Source: Homarus americanus
Taxonomy: Eukaryota; Arthropoda; Malacostraca; Decapoda; Nephropidae
DNA length: 64,000 nt
Direction: 5' to 3'
Assembly: GCF_018991925.1 (NCBI RefSeq)
Contig: NW_024727688.1
Span: forward strand, 1,025,753-1,089,752
Every line of letters begins with the position of its first letter. The first letter of the stretch is position 1. Of this stretch, positions 11,520 to 22,460 are shown one piece after another. A program made the position numbers and the translations under genes. Below the pieces are notes generated by a model, which was not told where the DNA came from, made no database searches, and saw only the letters and a program-made list of their open reading frames with translations.

Positions 11520-12400
11520 ATGGAGTAGGAGGAGGAAGGGGGTGGATGAGGAGGTGTGGTGATGGAGGAGAGGTGGTGGTGATGGAGGAGGGAGGTGTGA
11601 TGATGGAGGAAGAAGGAGGTGGTGATGGAGAAGAGGGAGGTGGTGATGGAGAAGGAGGTGGTGGTGGAGGAAGAGGAGGTGGTGATGGAGGAAGAGGAGG
11701 TGTGGTGATGGAGGAAGAGGAGGTGGTGATGGAGGAGGTGTTGATGAAGAAGAGGTGGTGGTGGAGGAGAGGTGGTGGGTGGTGATGGAGGAGAAGAGGT
11801 GGTGATGGAGGAGGTGGTGATGGAGAGAAGGAGGTGGTGATGGAAGACCAGAGGGAGGGATGGAGGAAGAGGAGGTGGATGGAGGAAGGAGGTGGTGATG
11901 GAGGAAGAGGAGGTGGTGATGGAGGAAGAGGAGGTGGTGGTGGAGGAAGAGGAGGTGGTGTGGTGGAGGAAGAGGTGGGTGGTGATGGAGGAAGGGTGGT
12001 GGTGATGGAGGAAGAGGAGGTGGTGAGGGTGGAGGAGAAGAGAGGTGGTGGTGGAGGAAGGGTGGGTGGTGGTGATGGAGGGGAAGAGAGGAGGGTGGTG
12101 ATGGAGGAAAGAAGTGTGGTGGAGGAAGAGGAGGTGGTGGTGGAGGAAGAGGTGGTGGTGTGGAGAAGGGTGGGAGGTGGTGATGGAGGAAGAAGGAGGT
12201 GGTGATGGAGGAAGAAGGTGGTGATGGAGGAAGAGGGAGTGGTGATGGAGGAAGAGGGGTGGTGGTGATGGAGAGAAGAGGAGGTGGTGATGGAGGAAGA
12301 GGAGGTGGTGATGGAGGAAGAGGAGGTGGTGATGGAGGAAGACCAGGAGGGGATGGAGGGAGAGAGACCAAGGAGGTGATGGAGGAAGGGAGGGAAGGAA
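11520..12400. repeat. About 880-bp degenerate 21-bp purine/GT minisatellite
   Basis: The approximate unit is GGAGGTGGTGATGGAGGAAG, with many internal length changes. It gives glycine-rich frames on + and histidine/serine/leucine-rich frames on -, neither of which is a gene. Confidence 0.93.
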
Positions 12401-12479
12401 AATAGAATAATTCAGAAAGAGGAAAGTTAAGGGTAATTCAGACGACTCGACCACCATTAGGCAGTTGAGTCGCCCATGA

Positions 12480-13022
12480 CAATCCCTACCCATCCTACTT
12501 CCCCTCCGCCCACCTCTCCTCACCTCCCTCCACCCGCCCTCTTCACCCGCCCCTCTCCACCACCCCTCTCACCCCGCCCTCCCGCACCCTCCCCCACCTC
12601 TCCTCCCCCACCTCCTCCTCGCCCCCTCTCCACCCCCCTCCCACCCCACCCCTCCCCACCCCACCCCTCTCCACCCACCCCCCTCTCCACCCCACCCCCT
12701 CTCCACCCCACCCCCCTCTCCCACCCCACCCCCCTCCCCTCACCCCACCCCCTCTCCACCCCCGCCCGCCCTCCTGCCCACCCCACCTCTCCGCCCCCTC
12801 TCCTGCCCCTCCCTCCCACCCCTCCACCCCACCCCTCTCCACCCCCACCCCCTCTCCCACCCCACCCCCCTCCACCCCGCCCCTCCCACCCCGCCCCTCT
12901 CCACCCCCCTCCCACCACCCCTCTCCCACCCACCCCCTCTCCCACCCCTCCCCTCTCCACCCCGCCCCCCTCCCACCCCTCCCGCCCTCCCACCCCGCCC
13001 CCCCCCTCCTGCCCGCCCCACC
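12480..13022. repeat. C-rich (CTCTCCACCCC)n array
   Basis: About 540 bases of CCACCCC and CTCTCCACCCC words. The minus strand is extremely G-rich and a strong quadruplex candidate. It lies 80 bases after the G-rich + strand array. Confidence 0.93.
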
Positions 13023-13084
13023 ACCATCAACTAGTCCTGCCACCCATATTTCCTTGTGTCATCAAATCCTTGCAGACAGGGGGA

Positions 13085-13470
13085 GGGTTGAGAAAAAACC
13101 TCCACTCCTACCTCATCCCTCTACTCATCTCCTCCTTTTCCCCTTCCTCCCCTTTATGTTATTCTTTTCCTCTTCCCTCTCCTCCCTTCCTTTCCCCCCT
13201 TTCTTCCCTCCCCTCCTTTATTCCCCTCCCTTCCTTCCCTTCTTCTCTATTCCAATTTTATCCTCCAACCCTTCTTCCCATCCCCTTCCTTATTCTCTTT
13301 CTTTCCCCTAATCTCCCATTCCATATTTCCCCTTCTCTCTCTATTATACCTTCCTCTCTCTTCTCCTCTAGTATCTATTTCCTTCATTCCTTCCTATTTC
13401 ATCTTCTCTCTTTCCTCCCTTTATTCCTCCTATCCTTTCCTTCTTTCCTTCCTTGTCCTCCTCTCCTCGC
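13085..13470. repeat. CT-rich tract
   Basis: Diffuse pyrimidine-rich sequence with TTCCTTCC and CCTCCC words. No gene. Confidence 0.8.
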
Positions 13471-13658
13471 TGGAACATGCTGGGAAATTGTCCTGACTCC
13501 CAATTGAAAGACCATGGGGGTTAAAGTGGAGGGGGAGAGATGTAGGACTGGAGATTGCTAGGGGGAGGGGGATGGTTGTTGCCGGGGGAGGGAGGAAAAG
13601 ATGTGGTGGGGTGGGGAGTGGGAGGAAGGAAATCGTGGTGTGTTGGGTGCAGCGCTAA

Positions 13659-13752
13659 CTGTGGTGGGCGGCCCGTGATACCATACTCAGTACTGTGGTG
13701 GGCGGCCCGTGACACCATACTCAGTACTGTGTTGGGCGGCCCGTGACACATT
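13659..13752. repeat. 34-bp GC-rich tandem repeat, three copies
   Basis: Copies start at about 13659, 13693 and 13727. Each contains GTGGGCGGCCCGTGA followed by ACCATACTCAGTA, and the third copy is partial. Confidence 0.9.
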
Positions 13753-14345
13753 TCTTCACGCTCAGTAACACACACAACTATACGAAGGAATGAATGGGGA
13801 GAGAAGAGGAGGATAATAGAGGGACAAAAGGAGGAGCAAAGGTGGGGGAAGGAGGGGGGGGGAAGGAGGGGGGATGGGGTGGTGGGGGGGTAAAGGAAGC
13901 AAAATTAGCACACGTCAGTCTCGTCAGATGCAGGTAGGCGATAAGGTAATTGGCGGAAGTGCTGAGCAAGAACTTAATGGTCCCGACGGAAAACAGACCG
14001 AGGGGAAAACACCGATGGGGAGGAGATAACAAGAGACAACAAGTGAGGGTAAACAAGAGGATAAAGAGACAATGAAGAGATAACGGAGGTAAATTTTGAC
14101 AAAGAGAAATAATTAGACCCAAGGAACATGAGCTACCAACTTGTCTCTTATTTAAGCCATCAAGAGACATAAGGAGACGACGCCGTAACAAACAATAACA
14201 ACCACTCGTACTTAACTATTCTCTTTCAACTATGATATATAATTGTTATCTTAATTTGAGGGTCGTAAATCACTTGTTAACGACCAACTGTTGTTAACTT
14301 TCTCAGATTAAAACCACACATATTTATAAAACATCAAAGGGGGGT
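13753..14345. other. Purine tract then unique intron sequence
   Basis: G/A-rich at 13790-13895. The remainder is unique, with no recognised gene. A minus-strand open frame of 137 codons (13778-14191) has no family similarity that I can see. Confidence 0.5.
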
Positions 14346-14357
14346 AGTTCATTATCT

Positions 14358-14810
14358 CTCTCTCTCTCTCACTATCTCCCCTGGCTATCTCTCTCTCACT
14401 ATCTCCCCTGACTATCTCTCTCTCTCTCACTATCTCCCCTGGCTATCTCTCTCTGACTATCTCCCCTAACTATCTCTCTGACTATCTCCCCTGACTATCT
14501 CTCTCTCACTATCTCCCCTGACTATCTCTCTCACTATCTCCCCTGACTATCTCTCTCTCACTATCTCCCCTGACTATCTCTCTCTCACTATCTCCCCTGA
14601 CTATCTCTCTCACTATCTCCCTTAACTATCTCTCTCTCACTATCTCCCCTGACTATCTCTCTCACTATCTCCCTTAACTATCTCTCTCTCACTATCTCCC
14701 CTGACTATCTCTCTCACTATCTCCCTTAACTATCTCTCTCTCACTATCTCCCCTGACTATCTCTCTCTCACTATCTCCCCTGACTATCTCTCTCTCACTT
14801 TCTCTGTCTC
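14358..14810. repeat. 27-bp CT-rich minisatellite
   Basis: Alternating words CTATCTCTCTCTCA and CTATCTCCCCTGA, about 16-17 units, with length variation in the TC run and a CCCTTAA variant in some copies. Confidence 0.93.
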
Positions 14811-15425
14811 GTCTCCTCCTACCAGGGACCTACACGCTTACCTGGGTTTTAATATCTGAGTACGGATCATTACCATCTGACACCTGGAGATGTTTCAAGA
14901 AGCGGTGGTGTTTTTTGTTTTTTTGTGATTGATTGATTTTGTTTACCTGTTGTCTGTTTGGATTCATCGGGGGAGGGGAGGGGAGGGGGAAGGGAGGGGA
15001 GGAAGGAATTCACCACAAGCAGGATCTAGAATGAGAATGGTGCTCCTTACAATATCACCCTCTCTGTCCCCCTCCCTCCCTTCTCCCTCCCCGCCCTCCC
15101 CTCCTCTCGTCTTATACCGGAACTGTTGTCTTGGTGCTCGTATCCTGTTGCCTCACCCCCCCCCACCAACCCCCAACTTCTTGACCTGTATTCATCATAA
15201 TTCACCTCGAGGAACTGCTTTATTGTTCCTCGACGTTCTGTTCCCGAGTTATAGCTTCCCCGTGTTGGATATTTCTTAGTGAGGGGGTAAAGAGAAGGTG
15301 AGGGGGAGGTGAGGGGGAGGTGAGGGGTAAGAGGGGAGGGGGGGAACTATTTCTGGGGTTTATCAGACGATATAAGGAGTTGACGACCAAGTTAAAGAGG
15401 AAAGTTGCAGGAAAGAAGCTGAGAT
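14811..15425. other. Unique intron sequence with short G-rich and C-rich words
   Basis: GGGGA words at 14968-15005, C-rich at 15060-15105, GAGGGGGAGGT words at 15280-15345. No gene recognised. Confidence 0.5.
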
Positions 15426-15472
<47 letters not shown>

Positions 15473-15476
15473 AGAC

Positions 15477-15516
<40 letters not shown>
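15426..15516. repeat. Facing (GT)n and (AC)n runs: long hairpin
   Basis: About 22 GT dinucleotides (15427-15471) are followed by the spacer GGAGACTA and about 18 AC dinucleotides (15478-15515). The two arms are perfectly complementary for roughly 36 bases with a loop of about eight. Confidence 0.92.
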
Positions 15517-15689
15517 GTTTACACGCGCGCACAAGCATACACACGCACGTAGACACAGGTACACGCACGAATACCCATACATGCTCACCCAGCCACACAC
15601 CCATGCACGTATTCACTCTATTCCTCAGATCTCTTATGGTAATATTAAGTAATGAGATTTGTAGATAAATTCACCAAACACACTTACAC

Positions 15690-15749
15690 CAACCTAACCT
15701 AACCTAACCTAACCTAACCTAACCTAACCTAACCCAACCTAACCTAACT
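15690..15749. repeat. Interstitial (TTAGG)n-type telomeric repeat
   Basis: About eleven tandem copies of AACCT, the complement of TTAGG, with one AACCC variant. TTAGG is the arthropod telomere repeat. Shorter runs of the same motif lie at about 1956-1968, 16876-16893, 22024-22054, 30191-30212, 32030-32044 and 41645-41658. Unique sequence on both sides shows this is internal and not a chromosome end. Confidence 0.9.
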
Positions 15750-15847
15750 CGTTCATATATGGTCATGTGTTTAAAATTTAAGAATATTGTTATTGCTTTT
15801 AGTTTATGCAGTGAATGTTAATTGTCTTCTAAGCCTCCATGCAGGAT

Positions 15848-16590
15848 CTTGAATACTGTCCGTGGGTGTGTTACTGTCCGTGGGTGTGTTACTGTCCGTG
15901 GTGTGTGTTACTATAAATAGTGTGTATTGTCCGTGGTGTGTGTTACTGTCCGTGGTGTATATTTTGTCACGTAGGTGTGTGTTACCTTGTCATGGTGTGT
16001 GTGTTACTGTGTCGTGTGGAATGTGTTACACTATACATGTTCATTACCTCCGTGGTGTATGTTACTATCATGAGTGCGTGTTACTGTCCATTAATTGTGT
16101 GTTACTGTCCGTGGGTGTGTTACTGTCCGTGGTGTGTGTTACTGTCCCGTGTGTTACTGTCCGTGGGTGTGTTACGTCGTGTGGGTGTGTTACTGTCCGT
16201 GGTGTGTGTTACTGTCCGTAGGTGTGTTACTGTCCGTGGGTGTGTTACTGTCGTGGTGTGTGTTACTGTCCGTGGGTGTGTTACTGTCCGTGGGTGTGTT
16301 ACTGTCCGTGGTGTGTGTTACTGTCCGTGGTGTGTGTTGTCGTGGTGTGTTACTGTGTCCGTGGTGTGCAGTACTGTCCGTGGTGTGTGTTACTGTCCGT
16401 GGTGTGTGTTACTGTCCGTGGGTGTGTTACTGTCCAATAGGTGTGTTACTGTCGTGGGTGTGTTACTGTCCGTGGTGTGTGTTGCTGTCCGTGGTGTGTG
16501 TACTGTCCGTGGTGTGTGTTACTGTCCGTGGGTGTGTGTTACTGTCCGTGGTGTGTGTTACTGTCCGTGGGTGTGTTACTGTCCGTGGGA
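15848..16590. repeat. 18-19-bp minisatellite, about 40 copies
   Basis: The unit is GTGTGTTACTGTCCGTGG, with an 18-bp form (GGGTG) and a 19-bp form (GGTGTG), plus a few diverged copies at 15905-16100. All + frames are open and give cysteine/valine-rich artefact proteins. Confidence 0.95.
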
Positions 16591-17869
16591 ACTCAATAAA
16601 TTTAGGATATAATTAAGGTCTTGGTCTTCACATCTGCTTCCTGTACTGTGGTCTCTCAGGTGTGTTCGACGTTCAGTACTTGTCCTTCCCTTAGTGTGTT
16701 GAGTGAGGCGAAATGTTGCGACTTGGTTGTTTTTGTTTTGGAGCCGTTAGTCGTATAGCGGGGCACCTGGATACACCGGGGCTTGTAAATCATGGAAATA
16801 GCTGCTGTTAACCATTTTTTCTATTTTGTTTATTTTTTACCGAAGAGGAAATAGTGTTTTCTGACCTATAATGGAAGGTTAGGTTAGGTTAGGCAATATC
16901 TATTCTCAATGACGAAAAAGCTATCAATCTGAGGCACTTGACCAACACAACACACTTTTACTCCCACACACACTCAGCCATCGTAGCCTCAGGAGCCTAA
17001 CAGTAGACTATTATTGGGAGGAAGTGGAAGACGACACAGAAAACGGCAGGAGTATTTGATAAGGGTAACTCGTACAAAGTCTCTCAGGTATAGCAGCACC
17101 GTCAGGAGTAATAAAGGTGATGATAATGTGGCAATGATCCGCGGCCCACTAGAACCCTTCGTCAGTAGAGGAGCAAGATGGTCTTATTTCCCCTGGAGGA
17201 GTGAGTGGGCCCCCATGAGCACCTACTTACTCCAGGTCCCAGAGATAGTTTTAAGACCCCTCTCCCCCTCCTTCTCTATCCCTGACCCCTCCCTCCTGAC
17301 CCCCCCCACCCCCCCAGCATGGAAAAGTTCTGATAATGGCGGCTAATTAACACAAAAGAGTGGACAGCTTAAACTCACTTTTATCTATATTGTTCCGGAA
17401 AGTTTTAATAATATGATTTTTTTTTTGTCAAGAGTAGTGGAGATGATCCCAGGTGTGTGTGAGGTGGTTCAGGTCAGGGTACAAAACTAACATCATTAGT
17501 AGTATGGATATAGTTAGGATGATAGTCGTCTGAACATCATCCTAACATAACGGCGATCATCCTATGGTCATGATAATACACAAAAAATATACCCTATCAA
17601 TCGTACCAGTTCATCATCCTATCAACGCCCACCTGCTCAACCTGCCAAATTACCATTCCATCAGCGGACTAGCCCACCCACCCCACCGACCCCACCCCTC
17701 ACCCTTCCCCTACCCCCCCTCCACCCTCCCCCACCTGTCTACCAGCTGACCCCACCCATAAAGTGCTGGCTGACCCTCATCACTTTAGGAATATTGCAAC
17801 ATTATTCAGGGAGTGAGGAGGCGAGAGAGAGGGACTGATGGTGTATAATGATGGTGGGCCGTGTCCGTG

Positions 17870-17870
<1 letters not shown>
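16591..17870. other. Unique intron sequence, nothing recognised
   Basis: Mixed sequence with a short GGTTAGGTTAGG word at about 16876 and C-rich words at 17268-17320 and 17680-17735. A + strand open frame at 17014-17346 (110 codons) has no recognisable domain. Confidence 0.5.
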
Positions 17871-17872
<2 letters not shown>

Positions 17873-17908
<36 letters not shown>

Positions 17909-18160
17909 TTTTTTCTTTTCATCTCCTTTCACTTTCGGTCTTCCTTCCTTCCTTCCTCCCTCTACTTTTCCTACTCCCTCTCCTCCTCTTCCTACCCTTC
18001 TTATTATCTTCTTTCCACGTTTTCTTCCTAATATTCTATATCTACATCGCATATTATTCATTCTTCTCCCATCTCCTCCCCTTCCATCCCTTCCCCTACC
18101 CTTTCCATCTCCCCTTCCATCCCCCTACCCCTCCCATCGTGTCTTCAAAGGTTTTTTTTT
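17873..18160. repeat. (TC)n run and CT-rich tract
   Basis: Perfect (TC)n at 17875-17905, followed by diffuse pyrimidine-rich sequence. Confidence 0.85.
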
Positions 18161-18244
18161 TACTCTTCCACCTGTCCCACTCTGGCTTAAGAACAACCAA
18201 TATCTTATTTAATCACCGAGTGTATAATTTAAACCTTGATTTAT

Positions 18245-18660
18245 ACTCCACCATCACGTGACCACATCCCTACCACCACCACATCCCTCCACCACCACAT
18301 CCCCTCCACCCCCACTACACCCCACCACCACTACCCCACCATCCCTGTCAACCCTTCCAGCAATCGATTCCCCAACAAGTCATATTCAATAAAGATCTTG
18401 CATACCACCTTCCCCCCGCCACTCCCCGCTTCTCCCCGCCACTCCCCCACCCCGCCACCACCCCTTCCAGCTACCTCTAATGACTTAACTCCACAACCAA
18501 CCACCGTCACTTGAAGACAGTCAGACAGTACACCATCAGCCTCGCCCTTCCACCCCACTTAGCCATACCACCACCACCTTCCACCCCTGCCACTGCCACC
18601 TTCCACCACTCTCAGCCGTACCACCACCACCACCACCTTCCACCCATCCCAGCCATTCCT
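18245..18660. repeat. CCA/ACC-rich low-complexity region
   Basis: Imperfect CCACCACCACATCCC words at 18250-18350 and CCACCACC words at 18440-18640, with unique sequence between. Confidence 0.75.
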
Positions 18661-19633
18661 CAACAAGTCATTCCTCAACAAGTCGTGATCTTGTAAACTT
18701 GCCGTGGCGTGTTGTGTCGCGTCTTCCAGCTAAAGTTATAGCGAGTCCAGCGTCAGTGTCGTGCCTGCTGGAGACGACTAAGTTTGCTCGTAACTTCGTC
18801 AAACTGCAGACTCCCCAAAAGACTTGCCAAAGTTGCAAAATATGCGGCTCTGCTCCTTGTGGACGGTGCCTCTTACCCGCTCCCTCCTCCCTCCCTCTCT
18901 CCCGCCCACTCCTTTGCCTGTGGGTGGGAGGCTCCTGGTGGTGAAATTGTGCTTCAGTTCACTTCATCAGGTAGGACAGTAAACACGGAAAGTTGGATCC
19001 CTGGCAGTTGTACTTAGGCGAGGTGTTCTGATCACTGGCATTTATATTAAGGTTGAGGTCCTGACAGTAGCAGCAAGGTTGAGGTTCCTGGCAGTAACAG
19101 TAACATAGAGGCCCCAGAAAGTAACAGTAACATTGGTATATATTAAAAAGTAGCACCAAGACCTCCTTATATCCAGACCAAGACTTACCATACCAGTGTT
19201 ATCATGAGCAGCCACTTGGTACCTTGACTCCAGCACTAATGAAGTAACCTTGGCTGTAGGAATACCCCAAGACACTCCGGAGGTAACAGATACCATTGAT
19301 ACCTTGAGACCAGAGCCTATACTGTGGCCACGGGAGACATAACATACCAATGTTACCCCTACAGGAGTATCATTGTATATAACTGATGGACGTCCCCAGC
19401 AAAACCCTTAAAACTCTCACGGACTGACTTTGCCAACTTCAGTTTTTTTTTTCCTCCCCTCTGGGTCTCGGGAATTTCCCCGTTGAGCGTGGAAATCCTC
19501 ATGCCACTGGACGGGAAGTTCCCTCGCCCCCTCCAGGAAGACGGGGAAGTCGATGCTCTGAAAAGAATACAAGGAGACTGTTTCTTGAGTATCTGTTTGT
19601 GCGTCGTGGTGTACAGGATTATAGAGAAAGAGT
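18661..19633. other. Unique intron sequence
   Basis: No supported gene. Bases 19030-19340 contain loosely repeated words such as AGTAACAGTAACAT and GGTTGAGGT. A + frame with several cysteines (18699-18944) resembles no family I recognise. Confidence 0.5.
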
Positions 19634-19735
19634 GTGTGTGTGTGTGTGTGTGTGTGTGGACACTGGTATAGTCGTGGTGTGTGAGGCGCTACTCAATACG
19701 TCATTACCACACTACACTCTGCTGTTGGTGTAGTG

Positions 19736-19793
<58 letters not shown>

Positions 19794-19860
19794 GGCCACT
19801 ACACCAGCCTTCATCACTAAAATAATAATAATAATAATAATAATAATAAGTAATAATAAT
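19634..19860. repeat. (GT)n, (TC)n and (ATA)n microsatellites
   Basis: (GT)n at 19634-19660, (TC)n of about 26 units at 19739-19790, and ATA/AAT triplets at 19820-19860. Confidence 0.92.
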
Positions 19861-20234
19861 AACAACAGCAGCAGTAGTAATAACAGTGTAATAACAACCA
19901 CAGAAATAACACTCCTAGCGCCCTGTTAACATACCCCAGGTTATGGCCTACATTAGCGGCCGGATAGAATTACCTGACCCATGTTTTGCACGAGCGTACG
20001 GGCCACTGTGGACACGTAAACGCCCCCCGCGGGAGAGAGAGTGTGGGAGGGTTGGGGGCAGAGGAGGGGTGAGGCATAGGAGGGGTCGGGGAGGGGTCGG
20101 GAGGGGAGGGCCATGTTATCTGGCAATGGACGGGGCTATGGTAGTGAGGTGGTGGGGGGCAGTATTAGCGACGTATAGCTCAGCATTTACGAGGTGAGCA
20201 CCGCAGCCCTTTGGAATACCAGATGAGGACTTGC
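19861..20234. other. Unique sequence with G-rich words
   Basis: GGGTCGGGGAGGGG words at about 20075-20110. No gene recognised. Confidence 0.5.
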
Positions 20235-20605
20235 CTGGGACTACCTGTGTGTGGGAGGGTGTAGTGGGAGAGGTGTGGGGATGGGGAGGTGTAGTGTGTG
20301 GGGGGGTGTGGGGAGTTGTGGGGGTGTGTGGGGGAAGGTTGTGGGGATGGGGGAGCTGTGTGTGTGTGGGAGAGTGTGGTCTGTGGGGGGGTGTGGGGAT
20401 GGGGGAGGTGTGGTGTGGGGGTGTGGGGAAGGGGTTGTGGGGATGGGGAGCTGTAGTGTGTGTGGGGAGGGTGTGGTGTGGGGGGGGTGGTGTGGGGGGG
20501 AGAGAGTTGTGAGGGAGGTGTAGTGTGTGTGGGGGGAGGTGTAGTGTGTGTGGGGGGAGGTGCTGTGTCTGGGTGTGGGGGAGGTGTCGTTGTGTGTGTG
20601 TAGTG
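20235..20605. repeat. G-rich (GTGTGGGGG)n array
   Basis: About 370 bases of GTGGGGATGGGGAG and GTGTGTGGGGG words on the + strand. A strong G-quadruplex candidate. Apparent glycine/valine/cysteine proteins are artefacts. Confidence 0.9.
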
Positions 20606-21075
20606 GTATCCTCTTCGCTTTACTCTTCCTCCTTCTCTTCTTTTCCCTTCTCCACCTCTTCCCTCCTCTTCCCCCTCCTCTTCCTTTCCCTTCTCCGTCT
20701 CTTCCCTCCTTTTCATCCCCTCTTTTTCCAGGACGATCGTTGAATTAAGTAACACACACGTCTATATGCTATAAAAGAGGTACGAGTCCACTGAACAACA
20801 TGACCGTCCTGTGAAGAAAAAAATCAAACTCGGAAAAATATATTAATAAAGAAATGAAAAAAAGTTTAAATACTTTTTTGCGAATTGAATCATTTTTATC
20901 AGAACGTCAAAAGATGTCAATTGTCTCCTTGTCATTAGAGTAAATTAGTTGTGTATTGAACAAAGAGCTAAGTCACTGTGATAGGTTAAAAGCTTATTAA
21001 CTCTGGATTAGTTGTGTATCAAGGGGTGGTGTTAACTCATTGTGAAGTCAAGGATACATTGAATTTGTTATGTAT

Positions 21076-21078
<3 letters not shown>
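20606..21078. other. CT-rich stretch then AT-rich unique sequence
   Basis: CT-rich at 20615-20730, AT-rich and unique at 20740-21075. Nothing recognised. Confidence 0.55.
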
Positions 21079-21114
<36 letters not shown>

Positions 21115-21495
21115 CCTATTCCTCTTTCCTTTCCTTTTTTCCCTTCCTCTCCTTCTTTCCCTTCCGTTCCTCCTCTCCCTCCCTCCTTCCTCCTCGCTTT
21201 CCCTCCTTCCTCCTCGCCTTCCCTCTTTACCTTCCTCTTATCTTCCTCCTCTCCTCTTCTCTCCCTCTTTCCATTCCTCCTCTTCCTCCTTCTTTCCCTT
21301 CCTCTCTCCACCCCTCTTTCCCTTCCTCTTATCTTTCTCCTCTCCCTACCTCTCCTCTTCCCCCCCACTTTCCCTTCCTTGTCTCTCCCTCCGTTTTCCC
21401 TTCTTCCTCCTCTCCCCCTCCCCTCTCCCCTTCTCTTCCTCCCTCTTCCCTTCCTTCCCTCTCCTCTCCCTCCCTCTCCCTTCTCACCAATCTTT
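21079..21495. repeat. (TC)n run and long pyrimidine tract
   Basis: (TC)n at 21080-21110, followed by CTTCCTCCTCTCC words. The minus-strand arginine/glutamate-rich frames are artefacts. Confidence 0.88.
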
Positions 21496-21739
21496 CACTG
21501 CGTCTCCGTCTAATCATGCAGTAATAATGCCTAATCGACTAAGTGATTCCCATTACACAGTTACCAACTAGGAAGACTCTCACCTGGGACCCCCTGTGCT
21601 AGTGATGCCAGTCTGAGGTTCACACGTTGATATTGGTTCTGGTAACTCTGTCGTATCCTTCTAACGCCTTTAAAATAATTCTTGTAGTATTTTGTAGGCG
21701 TTTGAAGTCTTATGTAATTAGTTTTGTTTTTGAAGAGTA
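21496..21739. other. Unique intron sequence
   Basis: Short non-repetitive stretch with no recognised feature. Confidence 0.5.
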
Positions 21740-22060
21740 GTGGATATTGAGGGAGAGTTTGGTGGAGGGGGGGAAGATTATTGTGGTGGAGAATGGAGGA
21801 GGAAGAGGAGGGGGAGAAACAGGGAGAAGGGGATTTTAGATGGAGGATTGAGGAAGAATAGGAAAGGAGGAGGAGGAGGAGGGAGACGAAAAAGGAAAGG
21901 GTATGATGGAGAGTGTGAAGGAGGAAGCGGAAGGAGGAGAGAAGATGGAAGAGGGGAAGTGGAGGGAGGGAGAGAGGGAGGGAGAGAGGGTGGGTGAAGG
22001 TAATGCCGATGCCAAAGTGAGTGAAAAAGGTTAGGGTTAGGTTTAGGTTAGGTTGAGTGA
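21740..22060. repeat. Purine-rich tract and TTAGG-like words
   Basis: GGAGGAAGAGGAGG words to 21995, then AGGTTAGGGTTAGG-type words at 22024-22054. Confidence 0.8.
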
Positions 22061-22129
22061 GTTTGGTGAAGCCAGGACGGGTTAAGTGAGGTGGTGGTCA
22101 AGTGAGCTCTTATGCCCAGTGTCCTTTTG

Positions 22130-22460
22130 TCACCCATCTCTTCCTCCATTCCTTCAACTTGCAGATCAATCCCATTCCTCTCTTATTCTCCTTTCGTTAA
22201 TCTTCTCTCTGATTCTCCTCTTTCATTCTCCTTTCACTTCTCTCCTCTTTCGTCCGCTCATCCAAGCTGACCAGTCCTAACTTGCCCCCAAAGCCTCTTC
22301 AACTCTCTCTCCTTTCCTTTCACCCAGACCACTTTCCCCCCCTCCCTCCCTCTCACCCAAGCATCTCTCCACCCCCATCCCTCTCACTCCTCTCTCCCTA
22401 CCCCACCCAAGCACCCTCCCCCCTCTATCCCTCTTAACATCATTCTGACCTCTCCCCTCC
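22130..22460. repeat. CT-rich tract
   Basis: Diffuse C/T-rich sequence, C-rich at 22310-22440. Confidence 0.75.

Noticed and set aside
11501..12523. Glycine-rich (+) and histidine/serine/leucine-rich (-) open frames up to 366 codons
   Set aside because: They follow the 21-bp purine minisatellite exactly, are open on both strands, and have no flanking splice or start context.
12476..13507. Proline-rich open frame of 343 codons and glycine/arginine-rich frames opposite
   Set aside because: Pure composition effect of the C-rich array and the CT-rich tract.
15690..15749. A true chromosome end
   Set aside because: Unique intron sequence and exons of the same gene lie on both sides.
15862..16612. 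Cysteine/valine-rich open frames up to 230 codons in all three + frames
   Set aside because: Generated by the 18/19-bp minisatellite. All frames are open simultaneously, which indicates repeat structure and not coding.
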